Shown piece after piece: positions 13,755-23,203 of a stretch of DNA of 64,000 nt; positions within the stretch are counted from its first letter, which is position 1, and each line of letters opens with the position of its first letter. The notes beneath the pieces were generated by a model. That model was given only the letters and a program-made list of their open reading frames with translations. It ran no database searches and was not told where the DNA came from. The position numbers were made by a program, and so were the translations under genes. Source of the DNA: Halocaridina rubra (lineage: Eukaryota > Arthropoda > Malacostraca > Decapoda > Atyidae); the NCBI GenBank assembly GCA_037179515.1, contig JAXCGZ010003809.1, positions 97,501 to 161,500 on the forward strand. The letters run 5' to 3'.

Positions 13755-16700
13755 TTGTTGTTGTTGTTTGAGGTTAAAGCCAACCTTGTGTTGGCACGGG
13801 CCCTTGTTCAAAGAACGGCCCATAGGTTAGAGGTTATACCTCTTGGTTTGTTTTATCACCTTGGTGGTTCGAAAGTTTCCAAGGTGGTGAGATGTGTGTC
13901 TATGTTGTCAAGTATTTCCTTAACAATTTTGGCTGCATGAACTGTCGCATTGGGGTGTTGTGGTTCCATGTTTAATCCGTTCCTTAAGCTGTTTGTCTTT
14001 GGACATTCTAAAAGATAAAGCAGCAGGGCCTTATCAGTTATCTTTTGACAGTGTGCACACTCTTTTCTGGGGTTCTCAATGATTTCCCAGCAGCATTTGT
14101 AGCCTAGCCTGAGTCTAGCTATCATGACAGCCAGACTCCTTGGGGTGTATTTGGATACCGGTGAGGGCTCAAGCTTTGTTGCTTCCCTGTACCACGTGGC
14201 AGAGTATGAGCTTTTGTTGACCCAGTAGTTGTGGTTTTCCTGCTTTGATCTCTGTAGTGCCTGCTTGGTTTTTGATTTGTATTGTTGAAGACTGGGTTGT
14301 ATAGATTGCTGTATGCTGTGGCATAAGACGGCATCCTTGGCAAGTTGATCGGCCTTGTCATTTCCTGGGATGTTGATATGGCTGGGTATCCAGTTGATGG
14401 TTACCGGTCTTCTTTGTTCTTGATGTTGCACTAGCAGTGTTTGGACCGTGCTGATTAGGTTGATGTTTTCTTTGAACTTCTGCTGCTGTAGTGCTTGGAC
14501 AGAGGAGAGTGAGTCGGTGTGTATCGCAACAGGTCCTTGTCCTTTTTCAATTGAGTTGTGCAGAGCCATTTTGATGGCAAATAACTCAGTTTGCAGAGTG
14601 GAGCAGGAGTCTGAAAGTCTCCAGGAGGCTGTAAAACTCTCCGAGTAGACTGCCGCTCCAGTTGCAGGGATACCAGCATTGACAGTACCATCTGTGTAAT
14701 AGGAGACGCCTTCTGCTTGGTTGGTTTCAGCGATGGCAGCTAGAGCTGCTTCGTGCAGTTGTATCTTTGAACAGGCTTTCTTACTATCAGGAAGACTAGT
14801 GGTGTTGAATTTTGCAGGGTGTGCTCTCCATGGGACTAGCGGCTTGTAGTTTGTGCAGGGCTTGTCTAAGTTTATTCTTGCCAGTTCAGATGCCATGTTG
14901 CATTTGTGAATACTTTTCAGAAGGTGGCCGGCATAGCTGTTTGGGATAGGGAGGTCAGGATGTTTGTTGAGGGCATCTTTCAGCCTTTTTTGCGTGTGGG
15001 ATTTCCTTTCGGATAGCAGAGCCTTTGTTATGGAGTTGGTGTTGGAAACGTTTATCCAGCTATATAAGGGAGGTAGATTTGTTTCCATTTGTAGGTTGCA
15101 TATCCTGGTCCACATAGGAGCCCCCAGCATGTAACGCATGGCGTTGTTCTGGATCACTTCAATGGTGGAGATTTGTTGTGCATTGAGGTTGGCTAGGGTT
15201 GGGGCGCTGTAGGTAATCAGGGATCTAATGGTGGCTGTATAAAATTTCCTTAGGACCTGAATACCTGCTCCTTCTTGGAGAGATGTCATATATCTCATAG
15301 GGGTTAGTCTGCTGTGAGCTCTTTCTCTGAGATATGTGATCTGAGGTTTAAAGGTGAGATGCCTGTCTATGTAAACTCCTAGATACATGAATGTATCCAC
15401 CCACTCTATGTTTCCATTGGCTAGGGTGATCGGGGCTAGTGGTACTGGAGTTTTTACGGCCATAGCTTTTGTTTTGTTTCCGTTGATTTTGAGCCCCAGC
15501 TCCTTGCTTTTCTGATGGAATAGGTCTACTGCTTTTTGAGCGCTGGCTAATCTATTGCCTCCTCTGCTGATGAAGACTACATCGTCGGCATAGATGAAGA
15601 TGTCTACTCCTTGGGGTAGTTGAAGTTGAAAGAAGTTCTCCATCAGTACATTGAAAAGCAGTGGACTGAGGATGCCTCCTTGTGGGGTACCATTTTCTAA
15701 TTTCTTGTAAGTTGATAGATGCCTTTGGAATTTTACTCTAGCCTCTCTGTTTCTGACATGGTTTGAGACCCAACTTAGTAGATGTCCCTTAACTCCCTTT
15801 TTTGCTAGGGAGCTCAGGATGGCTGCAGGATTAGCCAGTTCAAAAGCCTTCTCAAGATCTAAGAAGACTACAACTGCAGCCTTGTTGTTAATGCAGCTGA
15901 GGACATCCATAATACACTGTGTGGTGCCTACATTATCTCTGTAGGCATACAAGTGAGGGTGTAAGGGGCCTATTTTGAATTTTAATCTTTTGAGCACCAT
16001 TTTTTCTGCTGTTTTTTCTAAACAGCTTAGTAGCGATATGGGTCGTGGATTCGTTGGGTCTTTGGGTTTTGGGATAGGCTGAATATCCTGTTGACTCCAG
16101 ATTTTTGGCCACACCCTTAATAAGTAAGTGCTGTTTGTCAGATGGAGGTAGGCGGCTTCACCTGCAGTGCCCATGTTGTTGATCATTGAGTAGGTGATGC
16201 CGTCTGCACCAGGGGCTGTGTCTTTCCCTCTATGTTTGGTGTTTCTGAGTTCTTGAGAGGTGAATGGTGCATCTGTCTCATCTTCTTGATCGCAGGCATG
16301 ATTTATGATGTCCCATCTTTGTAGCCTTAGGTCATTTTGGATTCTAATTGTGCTTGGTGGAAGTTGTTGGGTTGCTGAGCGGCTGGAAAACGTGTCTGCA
16401 AGTCTTTCTGCTTCCTCCATTGGTTTTGGATGCGTGGGTATTTTGGTTGATTTTTTTCCGGACACTCTCCTGAGCATTTGCCATAGCTCTGTGAGGTTGG
16501 TGTGCTGGTTTAGGTTGGCACACCATTCAAGCCATTTGTCAGTCCGGATTTTTGAGACAGTCTTGTGGGTGTCTGTGACCACTTCCCGAAGCACTGCTCT
16601 ATTAGCATCTGTGGGTCTTTTCCTATATAGCTTCCTGACCCTATTTAATCTTTGGTTGGCCTCTTTCACTTCTTGACAGTAGTACCATGCATCTTTATAT

Positions 16701-16817
16701 TCCCTTTTTGGTGGTTTGTGTTTTGGTATGGCATCATCGGCTGCTTTGTGGAAGGCGGAGATGAAATCTTGTGCTAGGATGTTGATGTCTTCGGGTGCAG
16801 TGTAATTAGCATGCCAC
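13755..16817 (-). mobile_element. I-clade non-LTR element, 5'-truncated, recent
   Basis: A 3063-bp insertion on the minus strand, bounded by a perfect 7-bp target duplication AGGTGTA (13748-13754 and 16818-16824). Its 3' end on the minus strand is a short CAA-type tail (antisense TTGTTG run at 13755-13769). It encodes RT and RNase H, the organisation of the I superfamily. ORF1 and the endonuclease are missing through 5' truncation. It lies in LINE-A copy 4. Confidence 0.92.
13856..16813 (-). CDS. I-clade ORF2 RT-RNase H (5'-truncated, no internal stop)
   Basis: About 985 residues without a stop. An upstream ATG at 16900 extends the frame to 1014 residues, but the first 28 or so come from antisense LINE-A. 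Numbering from that ATG: pre-RT linker (about 30-230), RT fingers (PIPKPKDPTNPRPISLLS near 270-290), first catalytic Asp in VVFLDLEKAFE, the GTPQGGILSPLLF block, the YADD box (IFIYADDVVFIS), thumb with YLGVYID, then RNase H with YTDGT, QTELFAIKMAL, HTDSLSSVQAL and a last Asp in PGNDKADQLAKDA. The C-terminal segment has CAHC and LLECP spaced like the family's zinc motif, but the usual His is not evident. The intact frame plus perfect duplication indicates recent insertion. Without an endonuclease it cannot be autonomous. Confidence 0.92.
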   Translation of the reverse strand, partial: HANYTAPEDINILAQDFISAFHKAADDAIPKHKPPKREYKDAWYYCQEVKEANQRLNRVRKLYRKRPTDANRAVLREVVTDTHKTVSKIRTDKWLEWCANLNQHTNLTELWQMLRRVSGKKSTKIPTHPKPMEEAERLADTFSSRSATQQLPPSTIRIQNDLRLQRWDIINHACDQEDETDAPFTSQELRNTKHRGKDTAPGADGITYSMINNMGTAGEAAYLHLTNSTYLLRVWPKIWSQQDIQPIPKPKDPTNPRPISLLSCLEKTAEKMVLKRLKFKIGPLHPHLYAYRDNVGTTQCIMDVLSCINNKAAVVVFLDLEKAFELANPAAILSSLAKKGVKGHLLSWVSNHVRNREARVKFQRHLSTYKKLENGTPQGGILSPLLFNVLMENFFQLQLPQGVDIFIYADDVVFISRGGNRLASAQKAVDLFHQKSKELGLKINGNKTKAMAVKTPVPLAPITLANGNIEWVDTFMYLGVYIDRHLTFKPQITYLRERAHSRLTPMRYMTSLQEGAGIQVLRKFYTATIRSLITYSAPTLANLNAQQISTIEVIQNNAMRYMLGAPMWTRICNLQMETNLPPLYSWINVSNTNSITKALLSERKSHTQKRLKDALNKHPDLPIPNSYAGHLLKSIHKCNMASELARINLDKPCTNYKPLVPWRAHPAKFNTTSLPDSKKACSKIQLHEAALAAIAETNQAEGVSYYTDGTVNAGIPATGAAVYSESFTASWRLSDSCSTLQTELFAIKMALHNSIEKGQGPVAIHTDSLSSVQALQQQKFKENINLISTVQTLLVQHQEQRRPVTINWIPSHINIPGNDKADQLAKDAVLCHSIQQSIQPSLQQYKSKTKQALQRSKQENHNYWVNKSSYSATWYREATKLEPSPVSKYTPRSLAVMIARLRLGYKCCWEIIENPRKECAHCQKITDKALLLYLLECPKTNSLRNGLNMEPQHPNATVHAAKIVKEILDNIDTHLTTLETFEPPR

Positions 16818-17417
16818 AGGTGTAAACATACTGGCAGATTTGTCTCCGTAAATTCATATAAATGGCATTGTAAGGGCAGCATATGCTTTCTTAGACACAT
16901 GGAGAAGGAAAGGTTCGGAAAAACGTATGTAACCTATATAAAGCCAAAAACACATAATTAAGCTGGAAAAACTTTAAAGACATGACACGAAACTGTTGCC
17001 AGAAACACACGATCTCATTTATAAAGAGAGGTTAAGGGACTTTGACTTACCATCGGTCAATGTTAGAAGAATAAGGGCTGATATGGTGACGGTTTTTAAA
17101 TTCTTTTTGGGTTTTAACAGAGCTGATGGGGTTTGATATTTCGATATCGCTGGCTCTAGTACTAGGATGTCATTGTTTGAAGCTTTGTAAGAAAACTTCT
17201 TTGTTGGATGTTGGGAAGTACTTTTTTTTAGAGTAAAACTAGTTGATGACTTTAATTTGCTTAGTCAGGAGTTAGTTAATACTACGTCAATACGTAGTTT
17301 TAAGGACAAATATGATAAGTATTACAGAGTGCAAAAATGGAACCGACCAGGAGACGGGAGTTGTGAGAAGAGGGCTCTTATCTGTAAGCAAAATTAGGTA
17401 ATTAAAATTAGGTGGTA

Positions 17418-18946
17418 CACATTTCCTTGTCCATCTGAAGAGTCGATGGAATCTAATGATATTCCAAGATGATGGAAACGAGCAAACATGGTACCTATCT
17501 TCCAGAAGGGAAGCAGGGATAAAGCTCTAAACAATAGGCCTGTTTCCTTGACCAGCATAATTGCGTGTTATGGAAAAACTACTAAGAAATCACATTTCTC
17601 TTCACTTAAAATCCTTCAACTTTTTGCCAGTGAGACAACATGACTTCTGAGAAGGCAGATCATCAGTAACAAGCTTAGAGTACTATTATGATCTAACAGG
17701 AGCGAGAGGGCTGGGCGGATTGTGTATTCCTAGATTTTCAGAAGACATTTGATATGGTCGCAAAGGGGAGAGTTATTGAGAAGCTGCAAGTAATGGCGAG
17801 AATAGGTGGAAATTTCTTGGAATGGATAAAAACTTACTTACAAGGAAGGGAACACAGGGTTAGAGTAAGAAACTCAGTGTCCGAAAGGAAAAGGGTTAAT
17901 AGTGGGTTCCACAGGGTTCAGTTTTAGGTTCACGTTTTGTTCCTTGTATTCGTAAATGACCTACCAGAGTCTGTAAATTCATTCTTGAATTTGTTTTTAG
18001 ATGATTCAAAGATTGTGAAGAAAGTAAGAGACGAGAACAATGGTAGAGAACTGCAAGAAGACCTGGCTAGTCTGGATGAGTGGTTAGAAAAATGGCTAAT
18101 GAAAGTCAATACTTCAAAATGCAAGGTAATGACAATGGGCACAAGTGCGAGAAGGCTCAAGTTGGGATACTCAATAGCAGGAGCAGAACTTTGGGGGACG
18201 GGGAATGAGAGAGATCTGGGTGTAAACATACTGGCAGATTTGTCTCCAGAAATGTATATAAATGACATAGTAAGGGCAGCATATGCTTTCTTAGTAAATA
18301 TAAGGAAAGCCTTCAGATAAATGGACAAGGAAAGGTTCAGAAATATTTATATGACTTATGTGAATATGCAGCCCTCTTTTAGAGCACATAAATAAGATGG
18401 AAAAAGTTCAAAGACATGCCACGAAACTGATACCAGAAATAAACAATCTCAGTCATAAGGAGAGGCTGAGGGACTTAGACTTACTATCACTCGAAGCTAG
18501 AAGAATAAGGGTTGATATGGTGACGGTTTTTATATTCCTTCTTGGTTGTGACAGAGTGGATAGGGCTCAATATTTCGATATAGCTGGCTTTAGTGCTAGA
18601 GGTCATAGTTTGAAGCATCGTAAGAAAACTTCTTTGCAGGATGTAAGGAGGTGCTTTTTTAGTGTAAAAGTTGTTGATGACTGGAATTCGCAATGCTAGG
18701 AGGTAATTAATACTAACTCAATTCATAGTTTTAAGGACAAACATGATAAGTATTACTGAGTGCAAAAATTGTACCCGACCTGTGGGCCAAAAAGGGAAGG
18801 TCCGCTCACCCTCAAGGGAAAACATCAACAAACTGTACGTACAAAAAATTGAACAGACCAGGTGATGGGGAGCTATGAGCATAGAGCTTTTTCCTGTAAG
18901 GAAAATTAGGTAATTGCAATTATATAATGACAATTAGGTAATTACA
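17418..18946 (+). mobile_element. LINE-A copy 5
   Basis: LINE-A from the RT fingers to the 3' end. The first 22 bp or so (17418-17440) match LINE-A in antisense and the rest is sense, a small 5' inversion. Frames 17937-18320 and 18397-18699 show the RT palm (LFLDDSKIVKKVRDENN, so FADD has become FLDD) and the C-terminal region. A foreign piece of about 65 bp sits near 18778-18845. It ends in tail units at 18903-18946 and passes directly into copy 6. Confidence 0.87.
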
Positions 18947-20412
18947 CATACTGGCAGATTTGGCTCTAGAAATGCATATAAACTGCATAGTAAGGGCAGC
19001 ATATGATTCCCTAGCGAATGTAAGTGTAGCCTTTAGACACATGGACAAGGATATGTTCAGATATATTTATGTAACTTATGTATAGTCAAAGTTTGAATAT
19101 GCAGCACTCTTTAGGAATCCACACATGAAAAAGTATATAAATAAGCTGGGAAAACTTCAAAGACATGCCACAAAAATGGTGCCAAAAATGTGCTATTTCA
19201 GTTATGAGGAGAGGCTGAGGGACTTAGACTTATCATTACTCGAAGCTAAGAATGAGGGGGAATATGGTGATGGTTATTAAAATCCTTCATGGTTTTGGCA
19301 GAATGGATAGGGATCGATATTTTGATACGGCTTGTTCTAGAACTAGAGGTCATAATTTAAAGCATTGTAAGAGAACTTCTTTGCAAGATGTAAGGAAGTA
19401 AGTTTTTAATGTAGGAGTAGTTGATGATTGGAATTCGCTTAATGAGGAGGTAACTAATACTAACTAAGTTCATAATTTTAAAGACACATATAATAAGTAT
19501 CACTGAGTACAAAGATGGAACCGACCAGGATACGGGGATTTTTTTTGTGAGTGTGAAACAAGGATAGGCAAGAAAGTTGCACTAACTGATAAAAGCTCTT
19601 GCACGAAGAAAACATTAAGACGAAGAAAAAGTGAAAGGTTAAGTATAATGCAGAAATGAAGTAATCTTACACAATTGGAAAAGGACAGGCTGAAAGAATA
19701 GTTGAAGTACTGAGGACTTATAGATATGGAAGGATTAGGCCCTGATATGACAATAGATCCATTTTTTGAAGGAAGATATGTTATAAGAATTAGGAAAGAC
19801 AGCAGGAGGAAGAAAGTTCCAGAGTTTGGAGGTAGCTGGGAAGAAGCAATCACTGTACCGACCAATCCTCGAGCTAAAAATCTCCACCCAGTACCTGTGA
19901 GACGAGGTCACTTGGTGAGTATTACGTGGTTTTGGCAGTGGGGGGAGGGATGTAACTCGCCATCTCATTAGAGCAGCAATAGAAGAAGTAGCGATAGAAA
20001 AGAGATAGGGTTGTTACTTACGGCGAAGAGAAAGAGAATCCAGATTAAAAGTAAGAGAAGGGTTATTAATGAGTCTAACTGCCTTAGACTAAACCCTATC
20101 AAGGAGATAATTATATGAAAAAGCACCCCAGACGTGTGAGCAGTATTCTAACAGGGACAAATAAGACCTTCACAAATTTTAAGTACCTGTCAAGTGTTAA
20201 AGTAATAACGAAAACGAAATAGAACCCAGTTTTTTGGATGCAAATTTAGAAATTTGGTTAATGTGAGTCCTCAAAGACAAGTTAGAGGCGATCTTGATTC
20301 TTAATATATTAATAGAATTAAGAGGATAAATTTGTTAGGAGGGAGCTCTTTCCCGTAGGCACGAATAGGTAATTACATTTAGGTAATTACACACACACAC
20401 ACACACCACACA
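18947..20412 (+). mobile_element. LINE-A copy 6 (3' module only), split by LINE-B
   Basis: Begins at CATACTGGCAGATTTG, the same internal point as copies 8 and 12, and covers only the ORF2 C-terminal region and 3' UTR. LINE-B interrupts the UTR at 19538-20338; the UTR resumes with GAGCTCTTTCCCGTAGGC and two tail units. A (CA)n run at 20389-20412 follows. The coding part is riddled with stops. Confidence 0.87.
19538..20338 (-). mobile_element. LINE-B copy 3 (3' fragment)
   Basis: Antisense LINE-B 3' part starting at a T-run and the GTGAGTGTGAAACAAGGA-type end. The minus-strand frame 19735-19968 gives the conserved C-terminus (PRNTHQVTSSHRYWVEI, LWNFLPPAVFPNSYNISSFK). Truncated at about 20338 in the region corresponding to 3220 of copy 1. 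Inserted in the 3' UTR of LINE-A copy 6. Confidence 0.85.
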
Positions 20413-20422
20413 AGCACTCACA

Positions 20423-20551
20423 CTTTATTTTCTTCAAGTTACCCCTGCCATGTTGACTCCTGGGATGCACTTATGCTTGAGACAGTGGTAATCTCAGGCA
20501 TAAGTGAATCCCAGGAGTCAAAAAGGCAGGAGAGACTTGAAGAAAATAAAG
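20423..20551. repeat. 60-bp inverted repeat at the 5' end of LINE-A copy 7
   Basis: 20423-20483 is the near-exact reverse complement of 20489-20551 (ORF1 sequence around GGCATAAGTGAATCCCAGGA), with a spacer of about 6 bp. The left arm is the antisense of the element's own first bases, a snap-back or 5'-inversion structure. The arms differ at a few positions. Confidence 0.85.
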
Positions 20552-21334
20552 CTAGGATTTTAGACCTCATAAGGAAGCTTGGAGTATCATGTGGTCCAGA
20601 GGATGTTGTAAACATTCACCAACTTAATGCATATTCTCAGGAGGGAAAGGATAGACCAACAAAAGTAACATTTGAGAGAGGGAACACATGTAGAGAAATA
20701 TTGATGAGAAAAACATAAAAGACCTTCAAGAATTCAAAACAGTGTTCATTAGACCATACAGAAAACAGGAATAGATGGAAAGGATATTTTTTTTTTTGCA
20801 GGAGGCTAGAAAATTGAATGAGGAAAGAAATGAAGAAGAGAAGAAAAGTTTTTGTTTCAGAGTTCTTCCAGACAAAGGGGGAATAAAGAAGATAATGAAA
20901 GAAGATCAGGGGATGGATCCTCATTAAGATTGTTGTACACAAATGCTGATGGAATAGCTGGTAAGGCAGTAGAATTAAAAGATAAGATTCACTACAGTAA
21001 GGCAGATATAGTAGAGGTTGCAGAGACTAAGTTAAGTAAGGACATAATCAATGTCACAGTTTTTCCTAAGGGCTTCAGAATATTAAGGGTTGGATGATCT
21101 GAGAGGACTGCTGGAGGGATAGCACTGTTGAAAAGTGAAACTTTTCAGATTGAATAAATAATCTATGCTATAGAAAGTGAGTTCAAGAAATTTCTTGTTG
21201 CTCACATAAATACTGGGTCAGTGAGCATTATCATAATTGTTGTATATAACCCATCAAGGAACCAACATAGCTAGAAGTTTATGAGGAAAGTCATATAGGT
21301 ACCATTGAAGTCATAAACTCAGTTTTTAACATTG

Positions 21335-22947
21335 ACAAACATTTAACAGACAGACACACATTTATTTCCATTTTTGTACAATAGTTATTCTTATACAATC
21401 TAAAAGTAACTTATAAGTAGATATATAATTGAACTAAGTAAGAGGGTAATACATACTGTTATATTAAATAATGTTTTCCTAGAAAATGATAATACTGTAA
21501 TAAAAATGTTAACAATAATGTTAATAATAAAGTAAAATTAACTTATAAGTAGACATGCAATTAAATTAATAAATATGGTAATACATATAGTTAAATTAAA
21601 TGTAGGTTTCATAGAAAACAATAATGCTGTAATAAAAATGTTAACAATAATGTTAATAATAAAGTAGTAATAATGACACTATATACAGTATTGTTATTAT
21701 CGGCATCATTTCCATATTTGTTTTCATTACAATGAGAATAATTAGTTCTTAACGAGCAGCAACTATTTGTCCAAAAGAAAACTATATAGTTTGCCTTTGA
21801 AAGCTGTGAAGGAGGATGCATTTTTAAGATGCTCTGGAATATTGTTCCAGAGTGTTGGCCCTTTGATAGTGATCATCTTTGAACCTGCTTCTGTGTTTGT
21901 TCTGTGAATAAAGAGGTCACTGCTCTGTCTAGTGTTGGTTCCCCTTATATCCCTGACTGTTTTTAAATCAAATAGCCAGCTAGGATAATGATGGCCCAAA
22001 ATTTTGAATACAAAATATAAATAGCATAAGCAACCTTACTTTCTGCCTGCGGCCACCCAAGTTTATTGAGAGCTGGTGTGATGTGGTCATATTTTCTTAT
22101 TCCTCCCAGGGCAACTCAAGCTGCAAAATTAATAAGCTTCAGTATTCTGTTTATCTGAGTCTTATTGGTATCTCCCCAAACAGTTGTGCAGTAATTAATG
22201 TGACTTAGAGCTAGAGATTCAACAACAGTTATTCGAGTGGTAGTCTCAAAATTGTCTTTTATACGTGATAAGTACAGTAATGTTCCTGTAACATTTTTGC
22301 ATACTTTATCTATGTGGGAATCAAACAACATGTGGTTATCAAAGTGAATTCCTAGGTTTTTGACTGTTTTGCTAGGAGTGATAATATTGTCACAAAAATT
22401 AATTGTTGTGTTTTCTGGAATTTGTGCTATAAGGAGCCTTGAACCAATAAACATGCATTGTGTTTTACTTTCGTTAATTAACAGCCCAATTTCTTGAAAA
22501 TAAGTTTTAATTTTTGACAGAGTGTTTTCTGTTCTTAAAGTTAGCTCTGGGAGGTTATTAATATCACCACTAAGAAGTAGTTGAGTGTCATCTGCATATT
22601 GTACGACTAGACAGTCAGAAATGAAAGAAGATATATCATTTACGTAAATGGAGAAGAGGATAGGACCAAGTACTGATCCCTGTGGAACACCGAATGATAC
22701 ATTTTTTGGCATAGAGATAATGTTGTTAAGACAAAACGACTGTTTGCGATTAGATAGATACTCGCTAAACCAGCTCAGATCAATATTTAGGTAAGTACAT
22801 TTACTTAAAAGAATTTCATGGTTTACACTGTCGAAGGCTTTTCATAAGTCTCATAATACAAGCAGAGATATTTTTTTCATATCTATATTATTATAGATAC
22901 TATTCGTAACTTTGAGCAGTGCAGTTTCCGTCGAGAGTTTCGGACGT
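21335..22947 (-). mobile_element. L2/Crack-like LINE insertion (decayed)
   Basis: Interrupts LINE-A's endonuclease between AACATT and GAGAGAAAATG. On the minus strand, the frame 22116-22712 contains the GVPQGSVLGPILFSIYVND block, the YADD box (VVQYADDTQLLLSG), the ESKTQCMF motif and the thumb. The upstream catalytic region is legible near 22800-22860 as KAFDSVNHEILL with a stop just before it. Frame 21763-21999 holds the C-terminus (GPTLWNNIPEHLKN). It is 5'-truncated before the fingers. The 3' UTR on the left is AT-rich and contains a 132-bp duplication. No clear target duplication is visible. The clade is inferred from motif style. Confidence 0.8.
21408..21670. repeat. 132-bp imperfect tandem duplication in the L2-like 3' UTR
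   Basis: AACTTATAAGTAGA occurs at 21408 and 21540, and ATGTTAACAATAATGTTAAT ends both units. The two units share about 80 % by eye. Confidence 0.8.
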
Positions 22948-23203
22948 GAGAGAAAATGTAGGATCTTGATTATGGGAACTTTTAATCATGGGTAGATAGA
23001 TTGAATAAATCTTGTCCCACACAGTGGTGAGGACCCATTCTAGGCAAGATTTATAGATTGTGCACAAGGAACTTTCATACACTAACATGCACTGGAATCA
23101 ACGAGGGCCAGGGGTGGGGATGAGCCATTGCTGCTTGATCTAGTATTCACAGATAATGTGTTGGATATTTAAAAAGTTGAGTATGAACCACCAATTGGAA
23201 AGA

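Larger units (their letters stand above)
13748..16824. repeat. 7-bp target-site duplication AGGTGTA
   Basis: AGGTGTA at 13748-13754 and again at 16818-16824 flanks the I-clade element. The unoccupied LINE-A sequence reads through it once (compare 18219-18225). Confidence 0.93.
13191..17417 (+). mobile_element. LINE-A copy 4, split by an I-clade element
   Basis: Two pieces, 13191-13754 and 16825-17413, make one LINE-A copy: RT palm (13407-13712, NMFANDANIV where FADD is expected, so the first catalytic Asp of the box reads Asn) through the thumb, then the C-terminal region and 3' UTR. The copy starts at AACAGTAACAAACTTATT, immediately after copy 3's tail. The two halves join exactly once the insertion and one copy of the 7-bp duplication are removed. 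Confidence 0.9.

Noticed and set aside
20423..20551. Hairpin as a microRNA precursor
   Set aside because: The arms are LINE-A ORF1 sequence in opposite orientation at the element's 5' end, which a 5' inversion explains.
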